The notes: generated by a model from the letters alone, not told the origin. A DNA stretch of 64,000 nt from Euzebya pacifica (GCF_003344865.1 NZ_CP031165.1:2795910-2859909); one strand, 5' to 3'. Shown: positions 8,215-17,137, numbered from the stretch's first letter. A program made the numbers and translations.

Positions 8215-9618
8215 TCAGTCCTCGCCGTACCCGCAGACGATTCGCCTCTCCTCACCAGAGTCGTCGTCGAAGTACAGCAGGACGGTGGGTCCGTTGTTCG
8301 GGAAGTCAGGTCCACCATCGGCGTGATACTCGCCACGGCTCACCCAGGAGGCAAAGTTGCCTGTCAAGAACGTGAGGACGTTGCCGTTCAGCTGGAACTG
8401 ACCGCCCTCAGCCCCATGTGGGTCGTAGGTGGTCTGGTCGATGATCTCGACGTTGTCGAAGAAGAAGGTGCCGCCCTGATAACACACGTAGGTCCCCGTC
8501 GGGATCGGACCGGTGGGCGGTGCTGGTTGGTCGCCACCAGTTCCACCGTCGTGGATCTTGCCGTTGCCCCCGCCCGCAGCTGTGATGACCCCATCGGCGA
8601 TCAGACTGTCCGGTCCGGCGCCAATCACCATGTCGATCGGGGAACGCGCATCGATCAGGGTCTGGGTCGCCGCTGGGATCGAGTCGGCGTGCACGTAGAC
8701 CTGCGGGGCGCCGACCGCCGCCGCCGGCGAGGCGGCTGCAAGAGCATGGACCCATCCCGTCTCGGTGTACCCGTTGACGAGCGTCACCTGATCGGTGTAG
8801 GGCCACAACTGGTCAGCAATCGCCGTGGCAGTCGCATCGCGGGCGTCCCCGGAGACCCTGCGAACCGGTCCGTGAGACTGGGCGGCGCGTTGCACGTCGG
8901 AGGAGAGCGCCGACGTCCCGCCCAGGAGGACGATGTCGTTCCACGATCGGTCCCGGAGGAAGTTCTCGACTGCCGGGTGCATGGATTCGGGTTGGGTGAC
9001 CACGATGGGATCCCCGGACAACGCGGCGTACGCGCCACCTGTTGCGGCGTCGGCCCAGGTGTCCGCTCGCGCCAGCAGGACCCGTGTCGTCGGATAGCGC
9101 TGGAGTGCATGGGTCGCGATCGCCACCGCAGTCTCGACCCGCGACTCCCCCGCGAACCGCTGCGGACATCTGCCCTGGTCGCGAAGGGCCTGCTCGATCG
9201 AGATCGAAACCGCACTGGTCCCACCGAGCAGGAACACGTCGGGCGCGCCGTCACAGCCCGACGGCGGGGGCAGCACGCGATCCAGTTCGGACTGAACCGA
9301 GATCGGCAAGGCGGCGTCGCGCCCGCCCGGGACGAACAGGAGGGGTCCGCGGCCCTCGGTCAGGACTGCGCCCGCGAGGGAGTCGGCGAAGACGTCGGCT
9401 CGGGCGAGGACGACCTGGGGTGCCGTGTCGGTGTCGAAGACGGCCAGCGACATGTCGATGGCGGCGTTCACCGCGTCGGTGCTGTTGCCGATCCGGTACC
9501 GACCCAGGGCGGCAGGCCCGTCACCCGGCTCGCGGCCGGAGGTCTGGGCTGCTACCGAACCGGTCGAAAGGGTCAGGCAGAGGGCCAGGACAACCGACAG
9601 CGCGCGACGAACTCCCAC
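8215..9618 (-). CDS. Secreted CWB2-repeat cell-wall protein
   Basis: 467 residues from a GTG at 9618, which has AAGGGA 6 bases upstream and opens a signal peptide (ALSVVLALCLTLSTGSVAAQ). Residues about 30-340 are three CWB2 units, recognisable by repeated VVLARADVFADSLAG / VLLARADTWADAATGG phrases and VFLLGGTSAVS / IVLLGGTSALS. There is no catalytic head, unlike the subtilase and the M23 protein elsewhere in the window. Instead a separate C-terminal domain of about 100 residues (TYVCYQGGTFFF to CGYGED) follows a GGTGG linker. It has two cysteines and could form a small disulfide-bonded beta domain. Probable surface adhesin or wall-bound scaffold; the ligand is unknown. Confidence 0.8.
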   Translation of the reverse strand: MGVRRALSVVLALCLTLSTGSVAAQTSGREPGDGPAALGRYRIGNSTDAVNAAIDMSLAVFDTDTAPQVVLARADVFADSLAGAVLTEGRGPLLFVPGGRDAALPISVQSELDRVLPPPSGCDGAPDVFLLGGTSAVSISIEQALRDQGRCPQRFAGESRVETAVAIATHALQRYPTTRVLLARADTWADAATGGAYAALSGDPIVVTQPESMHPAVENFLRDRSWNDIVLLGGTSALSSDVQRAAQSHGPVRRVSGDARDATATAIADQLWPYTDQVTLVNGYTETGWVHALAAASPAAAVGAPQVYVHADSIPAATQTLIDARSPIDMVIGAGPDSLIADGVITAAGGGNGKIHDGGTGGDQPAPPTGPIPTGTYVCYQGGTFFFDNVEIIDQTTYDPHGAEGGQFQLNGNVLTFLTGNFASWVSRGEYHADGGPDFPNNGPTVLLYFDDDSGEERRIVCGYGED

Positions 9619-9770
9619 TTCGTTCCCTTCTCCATGCTGCGGGCCCGCTGGGGCCGCGCACCCCATTTCTGTCGCGAATACGATACTCGAAGCGAGACTG
9701 CGCGTGCGGTCTGCACATCGGAATTCCGGAGCACTTCAGGACGCATCACCGGCACCGTCACCGCCGGGGT

Positions 9771-10256
9771 TCAGCGTCTCTCGTTCTCGCCGCGGGCGAG
9801 CGCTTCCACGAGGCCAGTCGCTGCCGCCCGCACGATGTGCACGACTTCGGTGAATCCCTCGTCCGGACCCGAGTAGGGGTCGGGCACGCCGAGGCCCGGC
9901 TGGTCGGTCCAGTCCCGGAACAGTCGGAGCTTGGCGCGGTCCTCGGCATCCCTGGCCAGGTGCTGCAGGTCCGCGAGGTTGGCGGTGTCCATCGCCACGA
10001 TCAGGTCGAACCGGTCGAAGTCCTCCACGACCACCTGCCTGGCCGTGCCGGACACCGCCAGCCCCTCCCGGCCGGCAGCCGCGACCATCGGCGGGTTCGG
10101 TGGCTGGCCGACGTGATAGGCGGCCGTCCCGGCGGAGTCCACCTCAACGGCCACCCCGGCGGCGTCGGCAGCTTCACGGAGGGCAGCTTCTGCGGTGGGG
10201 GAGCGGCAGATGTTGCCGAGGCAGACCATGAGCACGCGGATGGGTCGTGGAGACAT
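9771..10256 (-). CDS. Low-molecular-weight protein-tyrosine phosphatase
   Basis: 161 residues, the normal length for the family. The P-loop CLGNICRS follows the CX5R pattern, with Cys12 as nucleophile and Arg18 binding phosphate. The general acid is Asp126 in VPDPYSG. The start at 10256 places the P-loop at residue 12, as in homologs. In actinobacteria such enzymes dephosphorylate protein tyrosine or act in polysaccharide export control. It is transcribed divergently from the flavin oxidoreductase gene, and no cognate kinase is visible in the window. Confidence 0.9.
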   Translation of the reverse strand: MSPRPIRVLMVCLGNICRSPTAEAALREAADAAGVAVEVDSAGTAAYHVGQPPNPPMVAAAGREGLAVSGTARQVVVEDFDRFDLIVAMDTANLADLQHLARDAEDRAKLRLFRDWTDQPGLGVPDPYSGPDEGFTEVVHIVRAAATGLVEALARGENERR

Positions 10257-10326
10257 GGCGATGGGTGTAGCACCGCGGGTCGTCCCGGCGCCAACGAACG
10301 GCTGCGCCGAGGAAATAGTACAAAAT

Positions 10327-10337
10327 GGAATCATTCC
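10327..10337. promoter_or_regulatory. Palindrome in divergent promoter region (possible operator)
   Basis: GGAATCATTCC is a perfect 11-base palindrome in an AT-rich patch between two divergent genes (reverse phosphatase, forward oxidoreductase). Adjacent to it, TACTAT on the reverse strand could be a -10 box for the phosphatase. A site here could control one or both genes. No regulator gene is adjacent. Confidence 0.35.
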
Positions 10338-10361
10338 TGGCGCGGTGCCGTTGGACGAGAC

Positions 10362-11441
10362 ATGACCCATGCTGCCCCCCTGCTCAAGCCCGTCTCGCTC
10401 GGCGCCATCAACGCGGCCAACCGCGTGTTCATGGCCCCCCTGACTCGCAACCGCGCCGGCGAGGGCCGGGTGCCCACCGACCTCCACGTCGAGTACTACC
10501 GGCAGCGCGCCGGATTCGGCGTCGTCGTGACCGAGGCCACGGTCGTGAGCCCGCAGGCCGTCGGGTACATCGACACCCCGGGGCTGTACACCGACGAACA
10601 GGTCGCGGGCTGGCGTCGTGTCACCGACGCGGTGCACGAGGCAGGCGGCACCATCATCGTCCAGCTGTGGCACGTCGGCCGGGTGTCCCACACCGACTTC
10701 CACGACGGTCGCGCCCCCGTGGGGCCGACGGACGCCAACGCCGAGGGCATGACCTTCACCAGCGACGGCTTCGTCCCGACCTCGGACCCGCGTGCCCTGC
10801 GCACCGACGAGCTCGCCGGCATCGTCGATGACTTCGCCGCCGCCGCACGCCGGGCCGAGGCCGCCGGCTTCGACGGCGTGGAGATCCACGGGGCCAACGG
10901 GTACCTCCTCGAGCAGTTCCTCGCCTCCGGCGTGAACGACCGCACCGACCGCTACGGAGGTGGGTCGATCACCGACCGGGCCCGGTTCGCGCTGCAGGTC
11001 GTCGACGCGGTCAGCGAGGTCATCGGGTCGTCGCGGACCGGCATCCGCCTGAGCCTCGGCAACGGGACGAGCAACGCCGTCGACCCCGACCCCGGTCCCA
11101 CGCTGTCCTACCTCGGTGGCCAGCTGGCCGAACGGGGCATCGCCTTCGTGCACGTGGTGGAGGGGCTGGAGGACCACGTCCAGGTGACCGCCCTGCGTGA
11201 CGGTGGCTGGGACGGTCCGGTGATCCTCAACGGTGGCTACGACTTCGAGCGAGGGGTAGCCACGGTCGAGGCCGGCATCGCCGACGCCATCGCCTACGGA
11301 CGGCTCGCCATCGCCAACCCCGACCTCCCCGCCCGCTTCGAACGCGGTGCGGCGCTCAGCGAGCCCGACAGCGACACCTTCTACGGCGGTGGCGCCGAGG
11401 GGTACACCGACTACCCGTCCCTCGACGACGGCCAGGAGTAG
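10362..11441 (+). CDS. Old Yellow Enzyme-family NADH:flavin oxidoreductase
   Basis: 359 residues, a single TIM-barrel of the length usual for FMN-dependent ene-reductases (NemA/xenobiotic reductase class). Visible motifs are the FMN-binding start LLKPVSLGAINAANRVFMAP, the active-site His176/Asn179 pair in EIHGANGYLLEQFL, and the C-terminal phosphate-binding DAIAYGRLAIANPDL. Such enzymes reduce activated C=C bonds or nitro groups with NAD(P)H. The ATG at 10362 begins MTHAAPLL. The gene ends before a strong hairpin. Confidence 0.9.
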   Translation: MTHAAPLLKPVSLGAINAANRVFMAPLTRNRAGEGRVPTDLHVEYYRQRAGFGVVVTEATVVSPQAVGYIDTPGLYTDEQVAGWRRVTDAVHEAGGTIIVQLWHVGRVSHTDFHDGRAPVGPTDANAEGMTFTSDGFVPTSDPRALRTDELAGIVDDFAAAARRAEAAGFDGVEIHGANGYLLEQFLASGVNDRTDRYGGGSITDRARFALQVVDAVSEVIGSSRTGIRLSLGNGTSNAVDPDPGPTLSYLGGQLAERGIAFVHVVEGLEDHVQVTALRDGGWDGPVILNGGYDFERGVATVEAGIADAIAYGRLAIANPDLPARFERGAALSEPDSDTFYGGGAEGYTDYPSLDDGQE

Positions 11442-11457
11442 CCCCTCCCCGAACGAC

Positions 11458-11488
11458 GCGAACCCCCCGGCCGTGCCGGGGGGTTCGC
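11458..11488. terminator. Bidirectional hairpin terminator
   Basis: Perfect 13-bp stem GCGAACCCCCCGG / CCGGGGGGTTCGC with a 5-base loop, placed between the convergent oxidoreductase and acyl-CoA dehydrogenase genes. It lacks a long U-tract. Confidence 0.75.
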
Positions 11489-11509
11489 CATGTCGTGCGC
11501 CGGGTCGGG

Positions 11510-13300
11510 CTAGACCGACTGCAGGCGGGTGTCGTCGATCGCGAACAGGTCGTCGGCACCGAAGGTGACGGAGTCCACGAGGCCGGGGACGGTCGAGAGG
11601 ATGTTGCCGGCGAAGAAGCGGGCCGTCGACAGCTTGTCGACGAGGAACTGGTCGTCGTCACCGCCGTCGATCGCGGACTTGGCCGCAACGGCGCCCTTGG
11701 CCAACAGGCTGCCGGCCATCATCGTCGCGAACATGCGCAGGAACGGGGTTGCCCCGCCGAAGCTGGCGTTGAAGTCCGTCCGGTTGGTCATCAGCCACGT
11801 CATGGCCGTCTCGACGGCGTCGACGGCACCCTCGAGGTGCTGGCGGAACGATCCGAACGCCGGGTCGTCCAGCGTGGCGGCCTGCTCGCGGATCTCCGCG
11901 AGGACAGCCTTGACGAACGCGCCGCCATCCATGCCGAGCTTCCGCCCGAGGAGGTCCATGGCCTGGATGCCGTTGGTGCCCTCGTAGATGGGGGCGATGC
12001 GGGCGTCACGGAAGTGCTGGGCGACGCCCGTCTCCTCCACGTAGCCCATGCCGCCGTAGATCTGGATGGCGATGGAGGTCAGCTCCACACCCAGGTCGGT
12101 GCCCCACGCCTTGGTCAGCGGGGTCAGCAGGTCCGCCATCATGCGCTCGCGGTTGCGGACGCCCTCGTCGGCGTGGTGGTGGGCCATGTCGAGCGCGGCG
12201 GCGTTGCGGTAGGTCAGCGCCCGGATGGCCTCGATCTGGGACTTCATCGTCAGCAGCATGCGACGCACGTCGGGGTGCTTGACGATGAGGGACTGGCCGT
12301 TCTCGAGCTCCTCGTCGCCGGGGGCCTTGCCCTGACGACGCTCCAGGGAGTACTGGACGGCCTGCTGGTAGGCGCGGTCGGCGATCGACAGGCCCTGGGC
12401 GCCGACACCCAGTCGGGCGTCGTTCATCATCGTGAACATCTGGCGCATGCCCTGGTTGGGCTCGCCGACCATGTAGCCGATGGCCTTGTCGTACTCCATC
12501 ACGCAGGTGGGGGAGGCGTGGATGCCCAGCTTGTGCTCGGTGGACACGACCTCGACGGCGTTGCGCTCGCCGATGGACCCGTCGTCGTTGACCAGGTACT
12601 TGGGGACCAGGAACAGCGAGATGCCCTTGGTGCCGACCGGCGCATCGGGCAGCCGGGCCAGGACCAGGTGGCAGATGTTCTCCGTCAGGTCGTGGTCGCC
12701 CCAGGTGATCCAGATCTTCGTGCCGGAGACCCGGTAGGTGCCGTCCTCGGCAGGCTCGGCCTTGGTGGTCAGGGCACCCACGTCGGAGCCGGCCTGGGGC
12801 TCGGACAGGTTCATGGTGCCGGTCCACTCGCCGGTGACCATCTTCGGCAGGAACGTCTGCTGGAGGTAGTCGTTGCCGTGGGCCAGCAGGTCGACGACGG
12901 CGCCGGTCGTCAGCATGGGACACAGCGAGAAGGCCATGTTCGCGGCCGTGATCATCTCCTTGACCGCGGTGGCGACGGCCAGGGGGAAGTTGCCGCCCCC
13001 GAACTCCTCGGGGAACTGGATGGCCCCCCATCCGGCGTCGACGTACTGGGAGTAGGCGCTGTGGAACGAGTCGGGCGCGGTGACACCCTCGCCCTCGCCG
13101 CGGATGACCGAGCCCTGCTGGTCCCCGTCGACGTTGGTCGGGGCGATGACCTCGCTGCAGAACCGGCCGCACTCCCGCAGAAGGCCCTCGACCAGCTCCT
13201 CGTCGGCGTGGGCGAAGGCGTCGATCGACTGCAGGGTGTCCAGCTCGGCGACGTTCTTCAGGACGAACATCATGTCTCGAACAGGGGCGCGGTAGGTCAT
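11510..13300 (-). CDS. Acyl-CoA dehydrogenase (long, about 600-residue type)
   Basis: 596 residues, matching the DmdC-like/long-form acyl-CoA dehydrogenases that carry an extra C-terminal helical domain. The FAD-binding middle domain shows NLSEPQAGSDVGAL and IWITWGDHDL. The C-terminal catalytic region has IYGGMGYVEETGVAQHFRD and APIYEGTNGIQAMDLLGRKL, in which Glu440 sits where the catalytic base is found in related long-form enzymes. Substrate chain length cannot be read from sequence. No adjacent thiolase or ligase is present; a crotonase lies about 2 kb away on the same strand. Confidence 0.88.
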   Translation of the reverse strand: MTYRAPVRDMMFVLKNVAELDTLQSIDAFAHADEELVEGLLRECGRFCSEVIAPTNVDGDQQGSVIRGEGEGVTAPDSFHSAYSQYVDAGWGAIQFPEEFGGGNFPLAVATAVKEMITAANMAFSLCPMLTTGAVVDLLAHGNDYLQQTFLPKMVTGEWTGTMNLSEPQAGSDVGALTTKAEPAEDGTYRVSGTKIWITWGDHDLTENICHLVLARLPDAPVGTKGISLFLVPKYLVNDDGSIGERNAVEVVSTEHKLGIHASPTCVMEYDKAIGYMVGEPNQGMRQMFTMMNDARLGVGAQGLSIADRAYQQAVQYSLERRQGKAPGDEELENGQSLIVKHPDVRRMLLTMKSQIEAIRALTYRNAAALDMAHHHADEGVRNRERMMADLLTPLTKAWGTDLGVELTSIAIQIYGGMGYVEETGVAQHFRDARIAPIYEGTNGIQAMDLLGRKLGMDGGAFVKAVLAEIREQAATLDDPAFGSFRQHLEGAVDAVETAMTWLMTNRTDFNASFGGATPFLRMFATMMAGSLLAKGAVAAKSAIDGGDDDQFLVDKLSTARFFAGNILSTVPGLVDSVTFGADDLFAIDDTRLQSV

Positions 13301-13420
13301 GCGGTACCAGCTCTCTCGGGTCGTTACCGGTCGGTAGGCGAGGGTACCCAAGGGAACAGTGTCCGGCCCATTCCGGAGGGGGTTTCCGGGGGGTCGAGCA
13401 CGGATACGATTGACCCGAAC

Positions 13421-14503
13421 ATGATCCTCACCCTTGCCACGGAAGCCGCCTCCTCCACCCAGCGCTTCGCCGACTTCGAGGTCCCCGCCGCAGCGTGGTG
13501 GGCGCTGCTGATCGGCATCGTCTTCCTGCTGCTGCTGGACCTGTTGCTCGTGCACCGCAAGCCGCACGAGATCAGCTTCCGCGAGGCCATCATCGAGTCG
13601 GCCGTCTGGATCACCCTTGGCCTGGCGTTCGGCCTCGTGATCCTGTTCTGGCAGGGCGGGCAGGCGGCCGGTGAGTACTACGCGGGCTACCTGATCGAGA
13701 AGAGCCTCTCGATCGACAACGTCTTCGTCTGGGCGGTGATCCTCAGCTACTTCTCCGTGCCGAAGATGTACCAGTTCCGCGTGCTGTTCTGGGGTGTCTT
13801 CGGGGCCCTCGTGCTGCGTGCCCTGTTCATCTTCGCGGGTGTGGCGCTGATCGAGCGGTTCGACTGGGTCCTGTACCTCTTCGGTGCGTTCCTCCTCTAC
13901 TCGGCATGGAAGCTGGCGGCGCACCGTGACGCAGAGATCCACCCCGAGGAGAACCCGGTCCTGAAGCTGGTCCGGCGGGTCGTCCCCTCGACCAACGACT
14001 ACCACGGCCAGGCCATGTTCATCCGCGAGAAGGGCAAGCTGCTGGCGACGCCCCTGTTCGCCGTGCTGGTCCTCATCGAGGCCACCGACGTCGTCTTCGC
14101 CGTCGACTCCGTGCCGGCCATCCTGGCCGTGTCCCGGGAGCCGTTCCTCGTCTTCGCCTCCAACGCCTTCGCGATCATGGGGCTGCGCGCCCTCTACTTC
14201 GCCCTGGCCGGCATGAAGGACCGGTTCCGCTACCTGGACCTCGGCCTGGCCGCGATCCTCGCGTTCGTCGGCGTGAAGATGCTGATCGCCGACTTCTACC
14301 ACATGCCGATCCCGCTCAGCCTGGGCGTGATCTTCGGTGTGCTGACCATCGCGATCTGGACCTCGTTGGCCGCCGACAAGCGCCAGCCCCCCAAGGCCGA
14401 CGAGCACGGCCTGCCGGTCGACCCCGTGTCGGAGGACGTGGCGTCGATCCAGCCGCCTCCGCCCGAGGACCGTGTGGACGAGCGCGAGCCCGACCACAGC
14501 TGA
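13421..14503 (+). CDS. TerC-family integral membrane protein
   Basis: 360 residues with about eight to nine membrane spans. Family signatures include an early WWALLIGIVFLLLLDL span, the paired acidic motif LSIDNVFVWAV, and LIEATDVVFAVDSVPAIL. TerC proteins are implicated in metal (manganese, or tellurite in some hosts) handling and in supporting metalation of exported proteins. The ATG at 13421 is 10 bases after TACGAT, a possible -10 box. The C-terminal 35 residues are acidic, proline-rich and cytosolic by prediction. It is transcribed divergently from the acyl-CoA dehydrogenase. Confidence 0.88.
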   Translation: MILTLATEAASSTQRFADFEVPAAAWWALLIGIVFLLLLDLLLVHRKPHEISFREAIIESAVWITLGLAFGLVILFWQGGQAAGEYYAGYLIEKSLSIDNVFVWAVILSYFSVPKMYQFRVLFWGVFGALVLRALFIFAGVALIERFDWVLYLFGAFLLYSAWKLAAHRDAEIHPEENPVLKLVRRVVPSTNDYHGQAMFIREKGKLLATPLFAVLVLIEATDVVFAVDSVPAILAVSREPFLVFASNAFAIMGLRALYFALAGMKDRFRYLDLGLAAILAFVGVKMLIADFYHMPIPLSLGVIFGVLTIAIWTSLAADKRQPPKADEHGLPVDPVSEDVASIQPPPPEDRVDEREPDHS

Positions 14504-14513
14504 CCTGCCGGGT

Positions 14514-15002
14514 TCAGTCCTCCCGGCGGATCCTCGCGACGGTCGCCTTGGTCGCCTCGACGAGGGCGGCTGGTGCGAGCTCGAGCTCGAGGCCCCGGCG
14601 GCCGCCGGAGACGAAGACCCGTTCGTGGTCCATCGCCGAGTCGTCGAGCACGGTGTCGAGGCGCTTGCGCTGGCCGATGGGGCTGATGCCGCCGACCACC
14701 ATGCCGGTCGAGCGCTCGGCGTCCGCCGGCTTGGCGACGCTGACCTTCTTCACGCCCAACGCCTTGGCCACGGCCTTGAGGTCCACGGTCGTCGTGACGG
14801 GGACGATGGCGACGGCCAACCGGTCGTGCTGGACGAGGATGGTCTTGAAGATGCGCTCGGCCGCGACGTCCATGGCTGCCGCGGCTGCCAGGCCGTAGCC
14901 GCGGTCGTCGTCGGGCACACCCTCCTCACCGAGGTCGTGGACGCGGTGGTCGAGCTTCGCCCGACGAAGGGCGATGACTGCGGGGGTCTCCTTGCCGCTC
15001 AT
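14514..15002 (-). CDS. ybaK: YbaK/EbsC-type aminoacyl-tRNA deacylase
   Basis: 162 residues, full length for YbaK. Diagnostic pieces are AAERIFKTILVQHDRLAVAI, the catalytic-loop Lys in IFKTI, and the glycine-rich MVVGGISPIGQRKRL. YbaK hydrolyses Cys-tRNA(Pro) in trans after prolyl-tRNA synthetase mischarging. The start ATG at 15002 is 6 bases downstream of TAACCT, so the message is probably leaderless. Free-standing, with no ProRS nearby. Confidence 0.88.
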   Translation of the reverse strand: MSGKETPAVIALRRAKLDHRVHDLGEEGVPDDDRGYGLAAAAAMDVAAERIFKTILVQHDRLAVAIVPVTTTVDLKAVAKALGVKKVSVAKPADAERSTGMVVGGISPIGQRKRLDTVLDDSAMDHERVFVSGGRRGLELELAPAALVEATKATVARIRRED

Positions 15003-15008
15003 GTCAGG

Positions 15009-15014
15009 AGGTTA
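15009..15014 (-). promoter_or_regulatory. -10 box for a probably leaderless ybaK message
   Basis: TAACCT read on the reverse strand, six bases before the ATG. A start point 6-7 bases downstream of a -10 box would fall on the A of the start codon. No Shine-Dalgarno is present between them, and no clear -35 is seen. Confidence 0.45.
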
Positions 15015-15048
15015 TCGCCGACGCGCGCCGGGTTCCGAGTCGTGAGGG

Positions 15049-15957
15049 TCACCCGCCACCGAGGCCACCGGCGTCGCCGAACGGGTCGTCGCGCTCCCGC
15101 ACGGCCTGGCGGAACCCTGCCTCGGCTGCACGCTGCTGGAACGCGTACCCCTCCGGGGTGTGGCGGGTGATGCCGTCGAAGACGGCGCCGAGCACCTGGG
15201 TGGCGTGCAGCCCCTGCTCCTGGACCTGGGTGTTGACCAGCAGCTTCATCATGGCCAGCTGGTTCAGCGGCATGCGGGCGATGCGTGCGGCGAGGGCTTC
15301 GGTGCGCTCGACCAGTTGGCCGGCCGGCGGCGCCTCGATCGCGAGTCCCCATTCCAGCGCCTCGGTCCCCGACAGCGAGTCACCGGTGAACAGCAGCCGC
15401 TTGGCCCGCTGGGGGCCCAGCCGCTGGGTCCACATCGAGGTGGTGGGCGAGCCCCAGACCCTGGCCGGCGGGTAGCCGATGCGGGCGTCGTCAGCGATGA
15501 CGAGCAGGTCGCTGCACAGGGCGAGGTCGGTGCCGCCGGCCACGCAGAAGCCGTGGACGCTGCAGATCACCGGGGTGGCCGCGTGGAAGAGCGTCATGAA
15601 CGCCTTCACGTTCCGGCTCATCATCGCGTAGTCGACCATCGGGTCCCACGTGCGGGACGGGTCGTGGTTGGCGGCCATCACCGCGGGGTCCAGCGGCGAC
15701 CCCTCGACCGCGTCGCTGGGACCGAGCGACCCCTGGCCCTCCGCGGACTCCACCAGGTCGTAGCCGCCGCAGAACCCCTTGCCGTTGCCGGACAGGACGA
15801 TCACGTGGACGTCGGGGTCGAGATCGGCCCGTTCCACGGCCGCGGCGAGCTCGGCGATCAGGGTGCTGGTCAGGCCGTTTCCGCGGTCTGGCCGGTCAAG
15901 GGTGATGCGGGCGATGCGGTCAGCGGTGGAGTACGTCAGCTGGGTGGGTGGCCACAT
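15049..15957 (-). CDS. Enoyl-CoA hydratase/isomerase (crotonase) family protein
   Basis: 302 residues. Crotonase-fold markers are the N-terminal IARITLDRPDRGNGLTSTLI, the first oxyanion-hole segment GNGKGFCGGYDL, and the second FCVAGGTDLALCSDLLV. The second segment has Gly-Gly where hydratases have the catalytic Glu pattern, so hydratase, isomerase or thioesterase activity cannot be decided. It is slightly longer than the usual 260 residues because of an insert around residues 75-110. The TAGGCT box six bases before the ATG suggests leaderless transcription. Confidence 0.82.
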   Translation of the reverse strand: MWPPTQLTYSTADRIARITLDRPDRGNGLTSTLIAELAAAVERADLDPDVHVIVLSGNGKGFCGGYDLVESAEGQGSLGPSDAVEGSPLDPAVMAANHDPSRTWDPMVDYAMMSRNVKAFMTLFHAATPVICSVHGFCVAGGTDLALCSDLLVIADDARIGYPPARVWGSPTTSMWTQRLGPQRAKRLLFTGDSLSGTEALEWGLAIEAPPAGQLVERTEALAARIARMPLNQLAMMKLLVNTQVQEQGLHATQVLGAVFDGITRHTPEGYAFQQRAAEAGFRQAVRERDDPFGDAGGLGGG

Positions 15958-15963
15958 GGCCGC

Positions 15964-15969
15964 AGCCTA
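15964..15969 (-). promoter_or_regulatory. -10 box for a probably leaderless crotonase message
   Basis: TAGGCT on the reverse strand, six bases before the ATG at 15957, with no Shine-Dalgarno in the spacer. It has the same geometry as the ybaK site. Confidence 0.45.
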
Positions 15970-16046
15970 GGGTCTCGGCTCGGTACCCTGCGTGGTTCGG
16001 TACCAACGCCGAACGAGATGACAGACCCGGAAGCAGAAGGACACCT

Positions 16047-16733
16047 GTGGCGCCGCACGACGACAGAACCGCTTGGCTGGTCAAGGCCGGGAAGCGCGCC
16101 AAGCACGCACGAGACTTCGTCACCAAGGACATGGTCTCCATCGGCACCGAGTGGCCCGGCGTGGGCGACCTGTCGACGGCCTCCGACGCCGAGGTGTTCC
16201 TGGCCATCGAGGCGGCTGGCCGGAAGAAGCCGGCGGATGACCTCGTCCAGCTCCGGATCCTGTCGACCCGGATGACCGCGGGGGACATCGTGGTCACACC
16301 GGATGTCGCCAACGGCGACCTGCTGTTCGGCGCGGTCGACGGCGAGTACGAGTACTCCGCCCGGCCCGTCGTCGAGGATCACCACCACTCCCGCCCGGTC
16401 AGCTGGTTCGGCCGCCTGACCGTCGACCACCTCGAGCCGTTCCTGGCCAAGGCCGTCGACTGGCGTGGTGGCACCCTGCGTCGCCTGCCGGAGCAGACCC
16501 ACTGGCTGCGCCTCGCCGGAGAGATCCGCGACGGCCTCGGCCGCCCGGCCAACGACTTCCCCCGCATCGCCAAGGCGGCCCCCGCCAAGCGCAAGACTCC
16601 GTCGAGCACCCCGCGCATGGCCGCCAACCCGACCATGGTCGTCAACCCCGACCAGCTCTGCCCCTCCTGCGGCCTCCTCCGCGCCGCGAGCATGTTCCCC
16701 GACGGCTCGGAGTACTGCCGCGACTGCGATTGA
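16047..16733 (+). CDS. Probable Mrr-N/EVE-like nucleic-acid reader domain with C-terminal zinc ribbon
   Basis: 228 residues from a GTG with GAAGG 6 bases upstream. The N-terminal part has the pattern AWLVKAGKRAKHARDFVTKD, VSIGTEW, GDLST, RMTAGDIVVTPD and LLFGAVDGEYEYS. That layout matches small N-terminal domains of Mrr-type restriction proteins and of other modified-base readers (W-V-x-R-x-G, IGW, GD-I-V, G-x-V-x-G-x-Y). I see no nuclease D-QxK motif. After a basic Pro/Lys/Arg linker (about residues 170-200) there is a C-terminal four-Cys ribbon (CPSC and CRDC). It stands alone with no methylase or nuclease neighbour. It may bind modified DNA or RNA; this is inferred from pattern only. Confidence 0.55.
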   Translation: MAPHDDRTAWLVKAGKRAKHARDFVTKDMVSIGTEWPGVGDLSTASDAEVFLAIEAAGRKKPADDLVQLRILSTRMTAGDIVVTPDVANGDLLFGAVDGEYEYSARPVVEDHHHSRPVSWFGRLTVDHLEPFLAKAVDWRGGTLRRLPEQTHWLRLAGEIRDGLGRPANDFPRIAKAAPAKRKTPSSTPRMAANPTMVVNPDQLCPSCGLLRAASMFPDGSEYCRDCD

Positions 16734-16925
16734 ATGGGCTGGATTCGTCGGTCCTCGCTTCGCTCGTCGGGTCCTCGGGCTCGTGACCGACGATCCGCTC
16801 CGCCGATTCTCGCCCCTCGCAGGCTCGTGGCTCCGAGTCTTGCTCACGGAGCGTCGGCGCCCTGCGGCGGTGCGTGGAGTCCTTGGGGGCGCTGAGCACA
16901 CGCCGGGTGGGCACACGAGTGGTGT

Positions 16926-17064
16926 GTGCGTTGGGCGTCGTTGAGGGGTGGGTATCGCACCCACCCTCGACCGGTGTGCGAGGTCGACGTCGCAGGGGGC
17001 TCGGGAACGCGCACGGTGGCTGACCCTGGGTGCGTTCGACGACGGAGAGGGGCGGGTATCGCAC
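16926..17064 (+). repeat. Pair of imperfect 34-bp direct repeats in a gene-free stretch
   Basis: The 417-base gap between 16734 and 17150 holds no convincing gene. Within it, 16926-16960 and 17031-17064 both begin TGCGTT and end with AGGGGYGGGTATCGCAC (17 bases, one mismatch), about 105 bases apart. The rest of the gap is GC-rich with short inverted repeats. The repeats could be protein-binding sites or remnants of a dispersed element. Confidence 0.5.
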
Positions 17065-17137
17065 ACGGCGGAGCGCGACCCGAGGCATGCGCGGTGAACA
17101 AAGGCTGACGCGGAGGGGAGGGGGACCGGCGGTCACC

